A DNA stretch of 6,948 bases from Alphaproteobacteria bacterium (GCA_030428745.1 JAUIEG010000137.1:1-6948); one strand, 5' to 3'. Shown: positions 1 through 6,777, counted from the first letter of the stretch. Numbers and translations: made by a program. The notes: generated from the letters alone by a model not told the origin.

Positions 1-371
1 CAATGCAACATGACCAGTTCATCGAAATTCACCCTGACACGGCGCATCCGCTTGAAGATATCCAGACGCCATATTGGGACGACATCCTGATGATGGCGGC
101 CAAATGTTACGAGGTGACGGGCCTCGGTTATCTCGGCGTCGATGTCGTGCTCGACCGGGAGAAGGGGCCGCTCCTTCTTGAACTCAATGCGCGGCCCGGC
201 ATTTCAATTCAGATCGCCAACCGCAAGGGGCTCGGATTTGTGCTCGAAAAAGCCATGAAGCTGGGTGATGAAAACCGCACGCCGGAAGAACGCGTGGCGT
301 TGTCGAAGACATTATCGGACGCCGCGCCGGTGAAACCGGCGATGATTGAGCCGTCTGCTTCCGAAGAGTAA
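1..371 (+). CDS. Alpha-L-glutamate ligase-like protein (RimK-related ATP-grasp), 3' end only
   Basis: This is the C-terminal part (about 122 residues) of an ATP-grasp ligase; the gene enters from the left edge. The methionine at base 3 is internal, not a start. The segment HPDTAHPLEDI, then TPYWDDI, then GLGYLGVDVVLD and LLLELNARPGISIQIAN, is the hallmark C-terminal half of the RimK-related 'alpha-L-glutamate ligase-like' family. Counting from the Met at base 3, D47, E60 and N62 sit where ATP-grasp enzymes place their metal-ATP ligands. The family is expected to join an amino acid to an acceptor using ATP, but its substrate is not established. In other proteobacteria it commonly sits beside a transglutaminase-like membrane protein, which would lie off the left edge. 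The tail after about residue 90 is low-complexity and probably not catalytic. Roughly 200 N-terminal residues are missing because of the window edge. The gene ends 5 bp from the convergent GMC oxidoreductase gene. Confidence 0.85.
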   Translation, partial: MQHDQFIEIHPDTAHPLEDIQTPYWDDILMMAAKCYEVTGLGYLGVDVVLDREKGPLLLELNARPGISIQIANRKGLGFVLEKAMKLGDENRTPEERVALSKTLSDAAPVKPAMIEPSASEE

Positions 372-376
372 ATTTC

Positions 377-1993
377 CTAAGTCTCCTTGATCATATCCGC
401 CGCTTTTTCGGCGATCATGATGGTCGGGGCGTTAGTGTTGCCTGAAATGAGCAGCGGCATGATCGACGCGTCAATGACGCGCAAAGCCTCAACGCCATTG
501 ACCCGGCATTGCGGGTCGACCACGGCGTCGGCGTCTGACCCCATGCGACAGGCGCCGACCGGGTGATAAATCGTGTCGGAGCGGTTGCGGATGTCGGCTT
601 CGAGCGCCGCATCGTCCGCCGGTTCTTCCAGGTAAAGCCGCTTGCCGCGGATCGCCTTCATCGCTGGCGCGTCGAAGATCCGCTCGACGATGCGTGCGCC
701 TTTCTTGAGGCGTTTCAGATCGTCTTCATCGGACAGAAAATTGGGATCAATCGCCGGCGCCGCCATCGGGTCGGCGGAGGCGAGGCGCACTGTCCCGCGC
801 GATTTGGGGCGCAAGACGCAGACATGGCAGGAGATGCCGCCGCCCAGATGTTTCTTACGCCCGTGATCATCCACAATGGCGGGAAGGAAATGCAATTGCA
901 CGTCCGTTTCCGGCTCTGACGGATCGGTTTTCAAAAACCCGCCGCATTCCGCGATATTGCTGGTGAATAAACCTTCGCGGCGCTTCGTGTACGCGTTGAG
1001 CGCGGGCAGAGCGCGCATCGCCATGCCCAAATGCATGCCGATGGAGTCCGCCGACTTCGCCTTGTAAAGCGCCGCCCAGTCGAGATGGTCCTGCAAATTC
1101 TCGCCCACCTGTGGTCGGTCCGCGATCACGTCAACGCCATGGTCGCGCAAATGCGCCGCCGGGCCGACGCCCGATAATTGTAAAATCTGCGGCGACTGAA
1201 AGGTCCCGGCGGAGAGGATGACTTCGCGCTTGGCGGTCACGGTTTTCGGTGCGCCATGGTGAGAGAAATGGACACCGTTCGCGCGCTTGCCGTTGAAGGC
1301 GACCCTTTCGGTGTGGGCGTCCGTGATGACCGCGACGTTGGGGCGCTCCATCGTCGGGTGGAGATAGGCGCGCGCGGCGGAACAGCGCTGGCCGTCGCGC
1401 TGGGTCACCTGATAATAGCCCATGCCTTCCTGGCGTTCCCCGTTGAAATCGGGGTTTGTGGGGAGCTGTAGCTCGCTGGCCGCCTCGAGAAAAACATCGG
1501 ACAACGGATTTTTGTAGCGCAAATCGGAAACGCTTAAAGGCCCGCCAATGCTGTGATGCGCGTCGGAGCCGCGCTCATTGTCTTCGGCTTTGAGGAAATA
1601 GGGGAAGACGTCATCCCAGCTCCAGCCTGCGGCGCCATGTTCCGCCCAGCGGTCATAGTCGGCGCGCGAACCGCGAATATAAATCATCGCGTTGATGGAG
1701 CTCGATCCGCCGAGCGTTCGCCCGCGCGGCTGGTGGCCGTTGCGGTTGTTGAGATGTTTCTGCGGCGTCGTCTCAAAGCGCCAGTTCAAGGGCGCCTTGT
1801 CGCCGAAAAAAGCAAAGCCGATAGGCGCGTGGATGAGGGGGTTTGTATCAGGCCCGCCGGCTTCAAGAACGCACACGGTGACGGAAGGATCTTCCGACAA
1901 ACGTGCGGCGAGGGTGCAACCGGCCGAGCCCGCGCCAACGATTACATAATCGTACTCGCCCGCGCTTTCACGCCCGTTTTGATGCTTCGCCAT
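377..1993 (-). CDS. GMC-family FAD-dependent alcohol/choline-type dehydrogenase
   Basis: A complete 538-residue glucose-methanol-choline oxidoreductase, the usual length for bacterial choline dehydrogenase/AlkJ-like enzymes. The N-terminal Rossmann motif GAGSAG (residues 20-25), with E44-A-G following, binds FAD. GMC signature 1 is GRTLGGSSSINAM (91-103) and signature 2 is GTFQSPQILQLSGVG (263-277). The C-terminal catalytic pair is H477 (HPVGACRMG) and N521 (SGNTNAPT). There is no signal peptide or obvious membrane segment, so it is probably cytoplasmic or peripherally bound to the inner membrane. Relatives oxidise primary alcohols to aldehydes and pass electrons to a quinone or another acceptor; the substrate here cannot be read from sequence. 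It is the second gene of an operon with the ALDH, whose stop lies 6 bp upstream. The junction reads TAGGGCGACATG on the coding strand, so the ALDH stop overlaps the weak ribosome site and translational coupling is likely. Betaine synthesis is less likely because the partner is a CalB-type ALDH, not a BetB. Confidence 0.93.
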   Translation of the reverse strand: MAKHQNGRESAGEYDYVIVGAGSAGCTLAARLSEDPSVTVCVLEAGGPDTNPLIHAPIGFAFFGDKAPLNWRFETTPQKHLNNRNGHQPRGRTLGGSSSINAMIYIRGSRADYDRWAEHGAAGWSWDDVFPYFLKAEDNERGSDAHHSIGGPLSVSDLRYKNPLSDVFLEAASELQLPTNPDFNGERQEGMGYYQVTQRDGQRCSAARAYLHPTMERPNVAVITDAHTERVAFNGKRANGVHFSHHGAPKTVTAKREVILSAGTFQSPQILQLSGVGPAAHLRDHGVDVIADRPQVGENLQDHLDWAALYKAKSADSIGMHLGMAMRALPALNAYTKRREGLFTSNIAECGGFLKTDPSEPETDVQLHFLPAIVDDHGRKKHLGGGISCHVCVLRPKSRGTVRLASADPMAAPAIDPNFLSDEDDLKRLKKGARIVERIFDAPAMKAIRGKRLYLEEPADDAALEADIRNRSDTIYHPVGACRMGSDADAVVDPQCRVNGVEALRVIDASIMPLLISGNTNAPTIMIAEKAADMIKET

Positions 1994-1999
1994 GTCGCC

Positions 2000-3442
2000 C
2001 TAAATGAATTTGCGCAGGAGAGAGAGGATTTTGGTTGTCTTCTCCGTATAGGGAGGATGAAGCAAGCCGCCAGATGAAAACCGGCTTTGATAAAAGATCG
2101 GCTTCAAATGCGAGAAGGTGTTGAACCCGGCCTCCCCGTGATAGGCGCCGACGCCGCTCTTGCCGACGCCGCCAAAGGGAAGGTTTTCCTGCGCCACATG
2201 CCACAGCGCGTCATTCACGGTGACCCCGCCGGAGACTGTGTTCTGCAAAACCTTGTCGCGCGCGGCGCTGTCTTCGCCATACCAGTAAAGGGCGAGGGGC
2301 CGGTCGCCGCGATTGATATGGTCGATGGCGTCGGCCGCCGACTGCGCCGGCAGGATCGGCAGGACCGGTCCGAAGATCTCTTCTTTCATGAGGCCAATAT
2401 CGGCTGGCGGATCGATCACCATGGTCAGCGGCATTTTCCGCTGGGGATAAAGCGCGTTGGATGAGCCCACCTCCAGGATTTTCGCCCCCTTGTCGCGGGC
2501 TTCGTCTACGAGCGATTTCAGCCGGGCGAAATGCCGGTCGGAAATGATAGACGTGTAGTCATTGCTGGTGTCGATGGTGGGAAACATGGTCCGCGCGGCG
2601 CCAGCGATGGCGTCTGCCGTTGCGTCGAGTTTCTCCCGTGGCGTGAGCACGTAATCCGGGGCGACACAGGTTTGTCCGGCATTCAGCATTTTCCCATAGG
2701 CGATGGAGCGCGCTGCGGCGTCGATATCGGCGCTGTCATCAATGATCGCCGGCGACTTGCCGCCAAGTTCCAGCGTCACCGGCGTCAGGTTTTTTGCGGC
2801 GGCTTCCGCCACGCGGACGCCGATTGCGGTGGAGCCTGTGAAGAGCAAATGATCGAAAGGCGTCTCGGTGAAGGCCTGTCCGGTTTCGACGCCGCCCGTG
2901 ACGACGGCGCAAACGCTTTCGTCGAATTCGGCGGCGATGGCCGCGCGCAAGGTTTCGGCGAGGCGCGGCGTCAGTTCGCTCGGCTTGATCAGAACCCGGT
3001 TGCCGGCGGCGAGCGCGGCGGCGGCCGGCGCCAGGGCAAGCTGCAAGGGGTAATTCCAGGGTGAGATAATGCCGACAACGCCCAAAGGCTGCGGTTCGAT
3101 GCGGCTGCGTCCTGGGAGCAGGTGAAGAGGGGTCGCCACACCGCGCGGGCGCATCCACCTTTTGAGATGGCGTTTGGCGTGGCGCACGCCGGAAACAGTC
3201 ACCACGATTTCCGCGATCAGGGTTTCCTGACGCGCGCGATTGCCGAAATCTTCGCTGATCGCCGTAATGAAGGCGTCTTCATTCGCCTCCGTCAGGCTGA
3301 TGAGGCGATCCAGATTGGCGATGCGTTCATCATAAGAGGGGAAGGGCGCGGCGGCCCAGGCGCTTTTTTGCAATGCAAAAAGACGGTTGAGCTCCGTAAC
3401 GTTCTCGTTGGCGGGGGCGGCGTGCGCGGTGTCAGCAGGCAT
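2000..3442 (-). CDS. NAD(P)-dependent aldehyde dehydrogenase, coniferyl-aldehyde-dehydrogenase (CalB) type
   Basis: A complete 480-residue aldehyde dehydrogenase. Visible motifs in order are SPWNYPL (128-133, N130 in the oxyanion hole), KPSE (153-156), the nucleotide-binding segment FTGSTAIG (201-208), ELGGKSP with general base E225, NAGQTCVAPDYV with catalytic nucleophile C259, KEEIFGP (E355) and PFGGVGKSG (422-430). The short length and the C-terminal stretch ending in HPPY followed by a leucine-rich tail match the coniferyl aldehyde dehydrogenase/fatty aldehyde branch rather than the roughly 495-residue BetB-type enzymes. It should oxidise an aldehyde to the carboxylic acid in the cytoplasm; whether the substrate is aromatic or aliphatic is unknown. 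The ATG at 3442 is supported by AAAGG five bases upstream on the coding strand. It is the first gene of the operon and probably consumes the aldehyde made by the downstream GMC enzyme. The gene is intact. Confidence 0.93.
   Translation of the reverse strand: MPADTAHAAPANENVTELNRLFALQKSAWAAAPFPSYDERIANLDRLISLTEANEDAFITAISEDFGNRARQETLIAEIVVTVSGVRHAKRHLKRWMRPRGVATPLHLLPGRSRIEPQPLGVVGIISPWNYPLQLALAPAAAALAAGNRVLIKPSELTPRLAETLRAAIAAEFDESVCAVVTGGVETGQAFTETPFDHLLFTGSTAIGVRVAEAAAKNLTPVTLELGGKSPAIIDDSADIDAAARSIAYGKMLNAGQTCVAPDYVLTPREKLDATADAIAGAARTMFPTIDTSNDYTSIISDRHFARLKSLVDEARDKGAKILEVGSSNALYPQRKMPLTMVIDPPADIGLMKEEIFGPVLPILPAQSAADAIDHINRGDRPLALYWYGEDSAARDKVLQNTVSGGVTVNDALWHVAQENLPFGGVGKSGVGAYHGEAGFNTFSHLKPIFYQSRFSSGGLLHPPYTEKTTKILSLLRKFI
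3365..3381. repeat. 17-bp AT-rich perfect palindrome in the 5' part of the ALDH gene (possible operator)
   Basis: TTTTTGCA, one central base, then TGCAAAAA forms a perfect inverted repeat with 8-bp arms. It lies over ALDH codons for Phe-Ala-Leu-Gln-Lys (residues 22-26) in an otherwise GC-rich region. Its core GCAATGCAA recurs at 3487-3495 in the spacer of the candidate ALDH promoter. A repressor binding both could loop the DNA, since 117 bp is about 11 helical turns. This is inference: the palindrome could be a by-product of codon choice. Confidence 0.35.
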
Positions 3443-3477
3443 GGCGACCTTTCAAGGCGCGGGGTGCGTGTGCCGCG

Positions 3478-3505
3478 ATTGTATAAGCAATGCAAGGCGT
3501 GTCCA
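3478..3505 (-). promoter_or_regulatory. Candidate sigma-70 promoter for the ALDH-GMC operon
   Basis: Read on the minus strand, TGGACA (-35, bases 3505-3500) and TACAAT (-10, bases 3483-3478) are separated by 16 bp. Each hexamer matches the consensus at five of six positions. Transcription would start near 3470, giving a leader of about 28 nt before the ALDH ATG, which leaves room for the AAAGG ribosome site. The spacer contains TTGCATTGC, which recurs 117 bp downstream inside the ALDH gene, so this promoter may be regulated. Confidence 0.6.
3487..3495. promoter_or_regulatory. Second copy of the GCAATGCAA element, inside the ALDH promoter spacer
   Basis: The 9-mer GCAATGCAA lies between the candidate -10 (3478-3483) and -35 (3500-3505) of the ALDH promoter. 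That is where a repressor site would block RNA polymerase. Only one side of the full 17-bp palindrome at 3365-3381 is preserved, so it would be a weaker site. No regulator gene is visible in the window to pair with it. Confidence 0.3.
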
Positions 3506-3585
3506 CAGCGTTCGGCGCCTTACTTATGAGCCGTGGCGCCGGCGGCGGCGCGGTTCGCAGTTTTGCGCTGAGCTGTTGCCTTTCC

Positions 3586-3606
3586 GGGGCGGACCGATCG
3601 CGCCCC
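3586..3606 (+). other. GC-rich hairpin in the leader region of the Mo-hydroxylase operon
   Basis: GGGGCG (3586-3591) and CGCCCC (3601-3606) form a perfect 6-bp stem with a 9-base loop, about 70 bp before the large-subunit start codon. No T-run follows, so it is not a rho-independent terminator. It could be a transcript hairpin or a protein site. No convincing -35/-10 pair for the plus-strand operon was found in 3443-3675. Confidence 0.25.
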
Positions 3607-3660
3607 ACCGACGCACTGAGACAAAAGTTGATACTCATCGGCTACGCGACATTCCAGATG

Positions 3661-3670
3661 GGAGAGAGGG
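3661..3670 (+). promoter_or_regulatory. Ribosome binding site that fixes the large-subunit start at 3676
   Basis: The purine block GGAGAGAGGG ends five bases before the ATG at 3676. The frame is open for 62 codons further upstream, with an in-frame ATG at 3658 and another at 3490, but neither has a comparable site. The ATG at 3676 also puts the twin-arginine motif at residues 7-8, as expected for a Tat signal. Confidence 0.75.
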
Positions 3671-3675
3671 ACGAC

Positions 3676-5916
3676 ATGACGGGTTCTTATGACAGGCGGA
3701 ACTTTCTCAAAATCGGAATGGTTGGCGGGTCGCTTACGGCGACGTTGACGCTGGCTGGATGCGGTCGGACGGAAAGCGCCGCCTCGCGCTCGGCCGCGAC
3801 GCTAACAGGCGAACAGCTTAGCGTGTTCGTCCGCATTAACTCCGACAATTCGATCGTCATCGGCGCGCCAACGATGGAGATGGGGCAGGGCACGTTCACG
3901 TCAATGCCCATGATGATTGCTGAAGAGCTCGACGCCGACTGGTCGCGGACAACGGTTGAGCTGATGCCGCTCGGACTCAAAAAGCTCAAACCCGGCGAAG
4001 AAGGCAGTGACGCTGCAAAAAACGGCTATGATTACGCATACGCCTATCAAGGCGCTGGCGGGAGCCAAAGCGTCAGGCGAAACTATATGACATTGCGAGA
4101 AGCCGGTGCGGTCGTGCGCAGCCGTCTTGTCAGAGCGGCGGCGTCGCGCCTGGGCGTTCCGCTGTCAGCATTGCGCACGCAAGACAGTTATGTTTTCCAT
4201 GACGCTGAGGATCGCTCTATACCCTATGGCGATCTTATAGAAGACGCCGCTGCGCTTAGCGACGACGTCGCCGTCACGCTGAAAAATCCGGCGGACTTCA
4301 AAATCATTGGTTCCTCAAGCCCCATTAAAGGCGCCCGCGAGATCGTCACGGGAGAGCCGGTGTTCGGGATCGATCAGGAAATCCCCGGTATGGTCCATGC
4401 CGTGCTGGCTCGGTGTCCCTATTTTGAGGGAACGCCTGTCAGCTTTGACGCGACTGCGGCGCGCGACGTGCCTGGCGTCATCGACGTCATTCAAATCGAC
4501 CGCAAATGGTCGGAACCGGGCGGCGACAGCGAAGTGATGTTGCATGGCGCTGTCGCTGTCGTGGCGGAAAGCCTGTGGGCGGCGATTAAGGGCCGGCGCG
4601 CACTCACCGTTGAATGGGATCAGGGCGAGTTTGCCGAAGACAGCACGGAATCGATAAACGCCAAGCTCCAATCGATGCTCGATAATGACGAGGGCGGTTC
4701 GGAAGTGCGCGTTGACGGTGACGTGACGGCGGCGCTCTCTGCCGCGGAAACGGTCATCGAAGCGGAGTATGGTTTCAGCGTCTGGACCCATGCCTGCATG
4801 GAGCCGCACAGCGCCGTCGCCGACATGCGTGAGGACCGGCGTAAAGTGATCGCCTCCCATCAGTTTCCGGAACGCATCGCGCATTGTGTCGCCGAGATAA
4901 CAGGATGCGACCCTCTGGATGTCGCGGTTGAGACGGCGCGCCTCGGCGGTGGCTTTGGCCGAAAGTTTCCGCCTGACTACATCTCTGAGGCCGTATGGCT
5001 TTCACATGAACTGAAGCGGCCCGTGAAAGTCACCTGGATGCGCGAAGACGACATCCGGCATGACGCCTACAACCGGGGAGGCGTCAGCCGCTTGCGCGCC
5101 GGCGTTGATGGCGAGGGCCGGATAACAGCATGGGATCACGCGATTGGCGGGCATGGCTTTCATATCCATGTTTTCCCCGCCGGTATCGTGCCCAATTTCA
5201 GAGCGCGCAACTACCGGCCGCGAAACGGCATGTGGTTTGGCGCCTGGCGCGGCCCGGGACACAACACCATGGGCTTCATGATCCAGAGCTTCCTTGATGA
5301 AACCGCAACGGAGCTGGGCGTTGATCCCCTGGACCTGCGCCTTCAAATGCTGGAGCCGGCGCAGCGCATTCCCTATCAGGGTTGGGGGGCGGAATTTTAC
5401 GACACGGGGCGCGATGCAGCCGTCCTGAAGCTTGTCGCGGACAAAGCCGACTGGGCCGGCCGGGACGCTCTGCCGGACGGGTATGGCCGTGGCATCGCCT
5501 CGCATTTCACCTTCGGCAGCTATTGTGCTCATGTCGTCGATGTGAAGGTCGAGGATGGCGCGCTTGAAATTCTGCGGGTTGTCAGCGCCATTGATTGCGG
5601 CCGGGCTGTCAATCGCCTCGGCGTGATGGCGCAGATCGAAGGCGGCGCCATGGACGGGATTTCTGCGGCGTTGCATCAGGCGATCCATGTGCAAAACGGT
5701 CAGGTCGTCGAAAAGAACTTTGACACCTACCGGATGATGCGGATCGACGAGGCGCCCAAAGATATCGAAGTGCACATCGTCGAGAGCGAGGAACATCCGA
5801 CGGGAACGGGAGAGCTCAGCCTGCCGCCCGTTATTCCAGCGCTTACCAACGCAATCTTTCATGCAACGGGCAAGCGCATCCGCAACTTGCCGATCGCCGA
5901 TCAACTCCGCGCCTAG
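3676..5916 (+). CDS. Molybdopterin-binding large subunit of a periplasmic Mo hydroxylase (isoquinoline 1-oxidoreductase beta-type), Tat-exported
   Basis: A 746-residue xanthine-dehydrogenase-family Mo subunit of the IorB branch. The N-terminus has a twin-arginine signal (DRRNFLK, R7-R8), a hydrophobic stretch and a lipobox LAGC with C29, so it is probably exported folded by Tat and lipid-anchored. MGQG (69-72) is a Moco-contacting motif placed at the N-terminus. A hammerhead domain follows at about 215-320, then MEPHSA (375-380), GGGFGRK (424-430), WRGPG (524-528), and near the C-terminus GTGE with the probable catalytic base E713, then PPVIPALTNAIF. The family uses molybdopterin cytosine dinucleotide and water to hydroxylate N-heterocycles or oxidise aldehydes, passing electrons through the [2Fe-2S] partner, generally without an FAD subunit. 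The small subunit gene starts 36 bp downstream. Isoquinoline is only the namesake substrate; nicotinate-type rings or aldehydes are equally possible. The start at 3676 is preferred over earlier in-frame ATGs because of its ribosome site. Confidence 0.92.
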   Translation: MTGSYDRRNFLKIGMVGGSLTATLTLAGCGRTESAASRSAATLTGEQLSVFVRINSDNSIVIGAPTMEMGQGTFTSMPMMIAEELDADWSRTTVELMPLGLKKLKPGEEGSDAAKNGYDYAYAYQGAGGSQSVRRNYMTLREAGAVVRSRLVRAAASRLGVPLSALRTQDSYVFHDAEDRSIPYGDLIEDAAALSDDVAVTLKNPADFKIIGSSSPIKGAREIVTGEPVFGIDQEIPGMVHAVLARCPYFEGTPVSFDATAARDVPGVIDVIQIDRKWSEPGGDSEVMLHGAVAVVAESLWAAIKGRRALTVEWDQGEFAEDSTESINAKLQSMLDNDEGGSEVRVDGDVTAALSAAETVIEAEYGFSVWTHACMEPHSAVADMREDRRKVIASHQFPERIAHCVAEITGCDPLDVAVETARLGGGFGRKFPPDYISEAVWLSHELKRPVKVTWMREDDIRHDAYNRGGVSRLRAGVDGEGRITAWDHAIGGHGFHIHVFPAGIVPNFRARNYRPRNGMWFGAWRGPGHNTMGFMIQSFLDETATELGVDPLDLRLQMLEPAQRIPYQGWGAEFYDTGRDAAVLKLVADKADWAGRDALPDGYGRGIASHFTFGSYCAHVVDVKVEDGALEILRVVSAIDCGRAVNRLGVMAQIEGGAMDGISAALHQAIHVQNGQVVEKNFDTYRMMRIDEAPKDIEVHIVESEEHPTGTGELSLPPVIPALTNAIFHATGKRIRNLPIADQLRA

Positions 5917-5938
5917 CGTCGTGCGTTGAATGTCATTC

Positions 5939-5944
5939 AGGAGG
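5939..5944 (+). promoter_or_regulatory. Strong ribosome binding site deciding the small-subunit start
   Basis: A perfect AGGAGG lies 8 bases before the ATG at 5953. An upstream in-frame TTG at 5926 would add nine residues but would place this site inside the gene, so the ATG is preferred. Confidence 0.85.
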
Positions 5945-5952
5945 ACCGGAAA

Positions 5953-6420
5953 ATGGTCAAGTTTACAATAAACCAGAAAGAGATGTCTTTCGACGGCGAT
6001 CCGGAAACGCCATTGCTTTGGTATCTGCGTGAAGAAGCGGGGCTCAAAGGAACCAAATTCGGTTGCGGGATCGCGCAATGCGGCGCCTGTACGGTTCATT
6101 TCAACGGGCGGGCGTTTCGGTCCTGCATCCTTCCCATGTCGGCTGTGGACGGCGCAGATATTCTAACAATCGAGGGCCTTGCCGACGGCGATGAGCTTCA
6201 CCCGGTGCAACAGGCCTGGATTGAAGAAGATGCGCCGCAATGCGGTTATTGTCAGGCTGGCCAGATTATGGCGACGGCGGATCTGCTTTCGCGCAATCCG
6301 GTTCCGAGCGATGAAGATATTGATGCGAATATCACCAATCTTTGCCGGTGTGGCTCCTACTATAGGATACGCAAGGCCATCCATCGCGCGGCTGAGATCA
6401 AGCGTGAACGCGAGGCCTGA
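5953..6420 (+). CDS. [2Fe-2S] small subunit of the Mo hydroxylase (isoquinoline 1-oxidoreductase alpha-type)
   Basis: A 155-residue protein with the two-domain architecture of xanthine-dehydrogenase-family iron-sulfur subunits. The N-terminal plant-ferredoxin-like domain has C38, C43, C46 and C58 (FGCGIAQCGAC and FRSC). The C-terminal helical [2Fe-2S]-binding domain has C97 and C100 (QCGYCQAGQ) and C131 and C133 (NLCRCGSY). All eight cluster cysteines are present. It carries electrons from the Mo centre of the large subunit to an external acceptor, presumably a cytochrome c because no FAD subunit is encoded nearby. It has no signal peptide of its own, so it is expected to be folded, bound to the large subunit and carried through Tat as a hitch-hiker. 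It is co-transcribed with the large subunit after a 36-bp gap and is the last gene of the operon. The order large-then-small is the reverse of the classic iorA-iorB arrangement. Confidence 0.93.
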   Translation: MVKFTINQKEMSFDGDPETPLLWYLREEAGLKGTKFGCGIAQCGACTVHFNGRAFRSCILPMSAVDGADILTIEGLADGDELHPVQQAWIEEDAPQCGYCQAGQIMATADLLSRNPVPSDEDIDANITNLCRCGSYYRIRKAIHRAAEIKREREA

Positions 6421-6526
6421 CGGGCGGGCGTCGCTGACAGAGCCGGCGCTGGCCCCGCGCGGGCATCCTCTGCTTATTCTTGCTTCAGGGGATCACGAAT
6501 TCTGCTTTCGGCAGATCGGTTCCGAA

Positions 6527-6600
<74 letters not shown>

Positions 6601-6602
<2 letters not shown>

Positions 6603-6648
6603 ATTCCAGGAATGGCGGGGCCGCCTCCAGCATCAGGGAAAGGCCCCG
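6601..6648 (-). other. Two inverted repeats in the tRNA-Ala leader
   Basis: CCATTCC, one base, GGAATGG (6601-6615) is a perfect 7-bp-arm palindrome touching the tRNA 5' end. CGGGGCC (6616-6622) and GGCCCCG (6642-6648) form a 7-bp GC stem with a 19-base loop right beside it. Both lie between the candidate promoter and the mature tRNA, so they could fold in the precursor and shape processing by RNase P and endonucleases. There is no T-run on either strand, so a terminator is not supported. Confidence 0.35.
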
Positions 6649-6663
6649 TTCGGGAAGCGGCGT

Positions 6664-6691
6664 CTTACGGCTTCGCAGGCCGGGATGTCAA
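6664..6691 (-). promoter_or_regulatory. Candidate promoter for tRNA-Ala
   Basis: On the minus strand there is a perfect TTGACA (-35, bases 6691-6686). After a 16-bp spacer comes CGTAAG (6669-6664), a weak -10 with three of six matches. A strong -35 with a poor -10 is common at stable-RNA promoters of alphaproteobacteria. The start point would be near 6657, leaving a leader of about 55 nt before the mature tRNA end. Confidence 0.5.
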
Positions 6692-6777
6692 TTGCCGGGA
6701 GGCGTTCAGACAAGCGTTTGGGGGCGGCGTGTGCTGGCGCAAAGACGAGAGGAGGGGTAAGCTTTAGGCGCCGCTAC

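Noticed and set aside
398..413. CGCCG-CTTTTT-CGGCG as a terminator
   Set aside because: The T-run is in the loop, not after the stem, and the element is inside GMC coding sequence.
891..900. TGCAATTGCA perfect 10-bp palindrome
   Set aside because: It is inside the GMC coding sequence, far from any promoter, and short enough to occur by chance.
1553..2077. Plus-strand 174-codon frame opposite the GMC gene and ALDH end
   Set aside because: It is a shadow of the GMC gene, whose FAD and active-site motifs are all on the minus strand.
2531..3064. Plus-strand 177-codon frame opposite the ALDH gene
   Set aside because: Arg/Gly-rich shadow composition and complete overlap with an intact aldehyde dehydrogenase.
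3629..3657. TTGATA followed by CATTCC as a promoter for the Mo-hydroxylase operon
   Set aside because: The -10 does not match the consensus and the start point would fall on the ribosome binding site.
3490..3675. 62-codon upstream extension of the Mo large subunit
   Set aside because: It would bury the Tat signal and has no ribosome site. It also reads like non-coding sequence and overlaps the divergent ALDH promoter.
5002..6099. Minus-strand 365-codon open frame opposite the Mo-hydroxylase genes
   Set aside because: It lies antisense to two well-supported genes, spans their junction, and shows no recognisable domain. Long antisense frames are common in GC-rich coding DNA.
6452..6485. Possible rho-independent terminator after the small subunit (CCCGCGCGGG followed by a pyrimidine-rich stretch)
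   Set aside because: The palindrome leaves only a very short stem with a 4-base loop, and no continuous T-run follows; support is too weak.
6501..6515. TCTGC-TTTCG-GCAGA hairpin beyond the tRNA 3' end as its terminator
   Set aside because: The stem is only 5 bp and no T-run follows on the minus strand, so it is at most a trailer hairpin.
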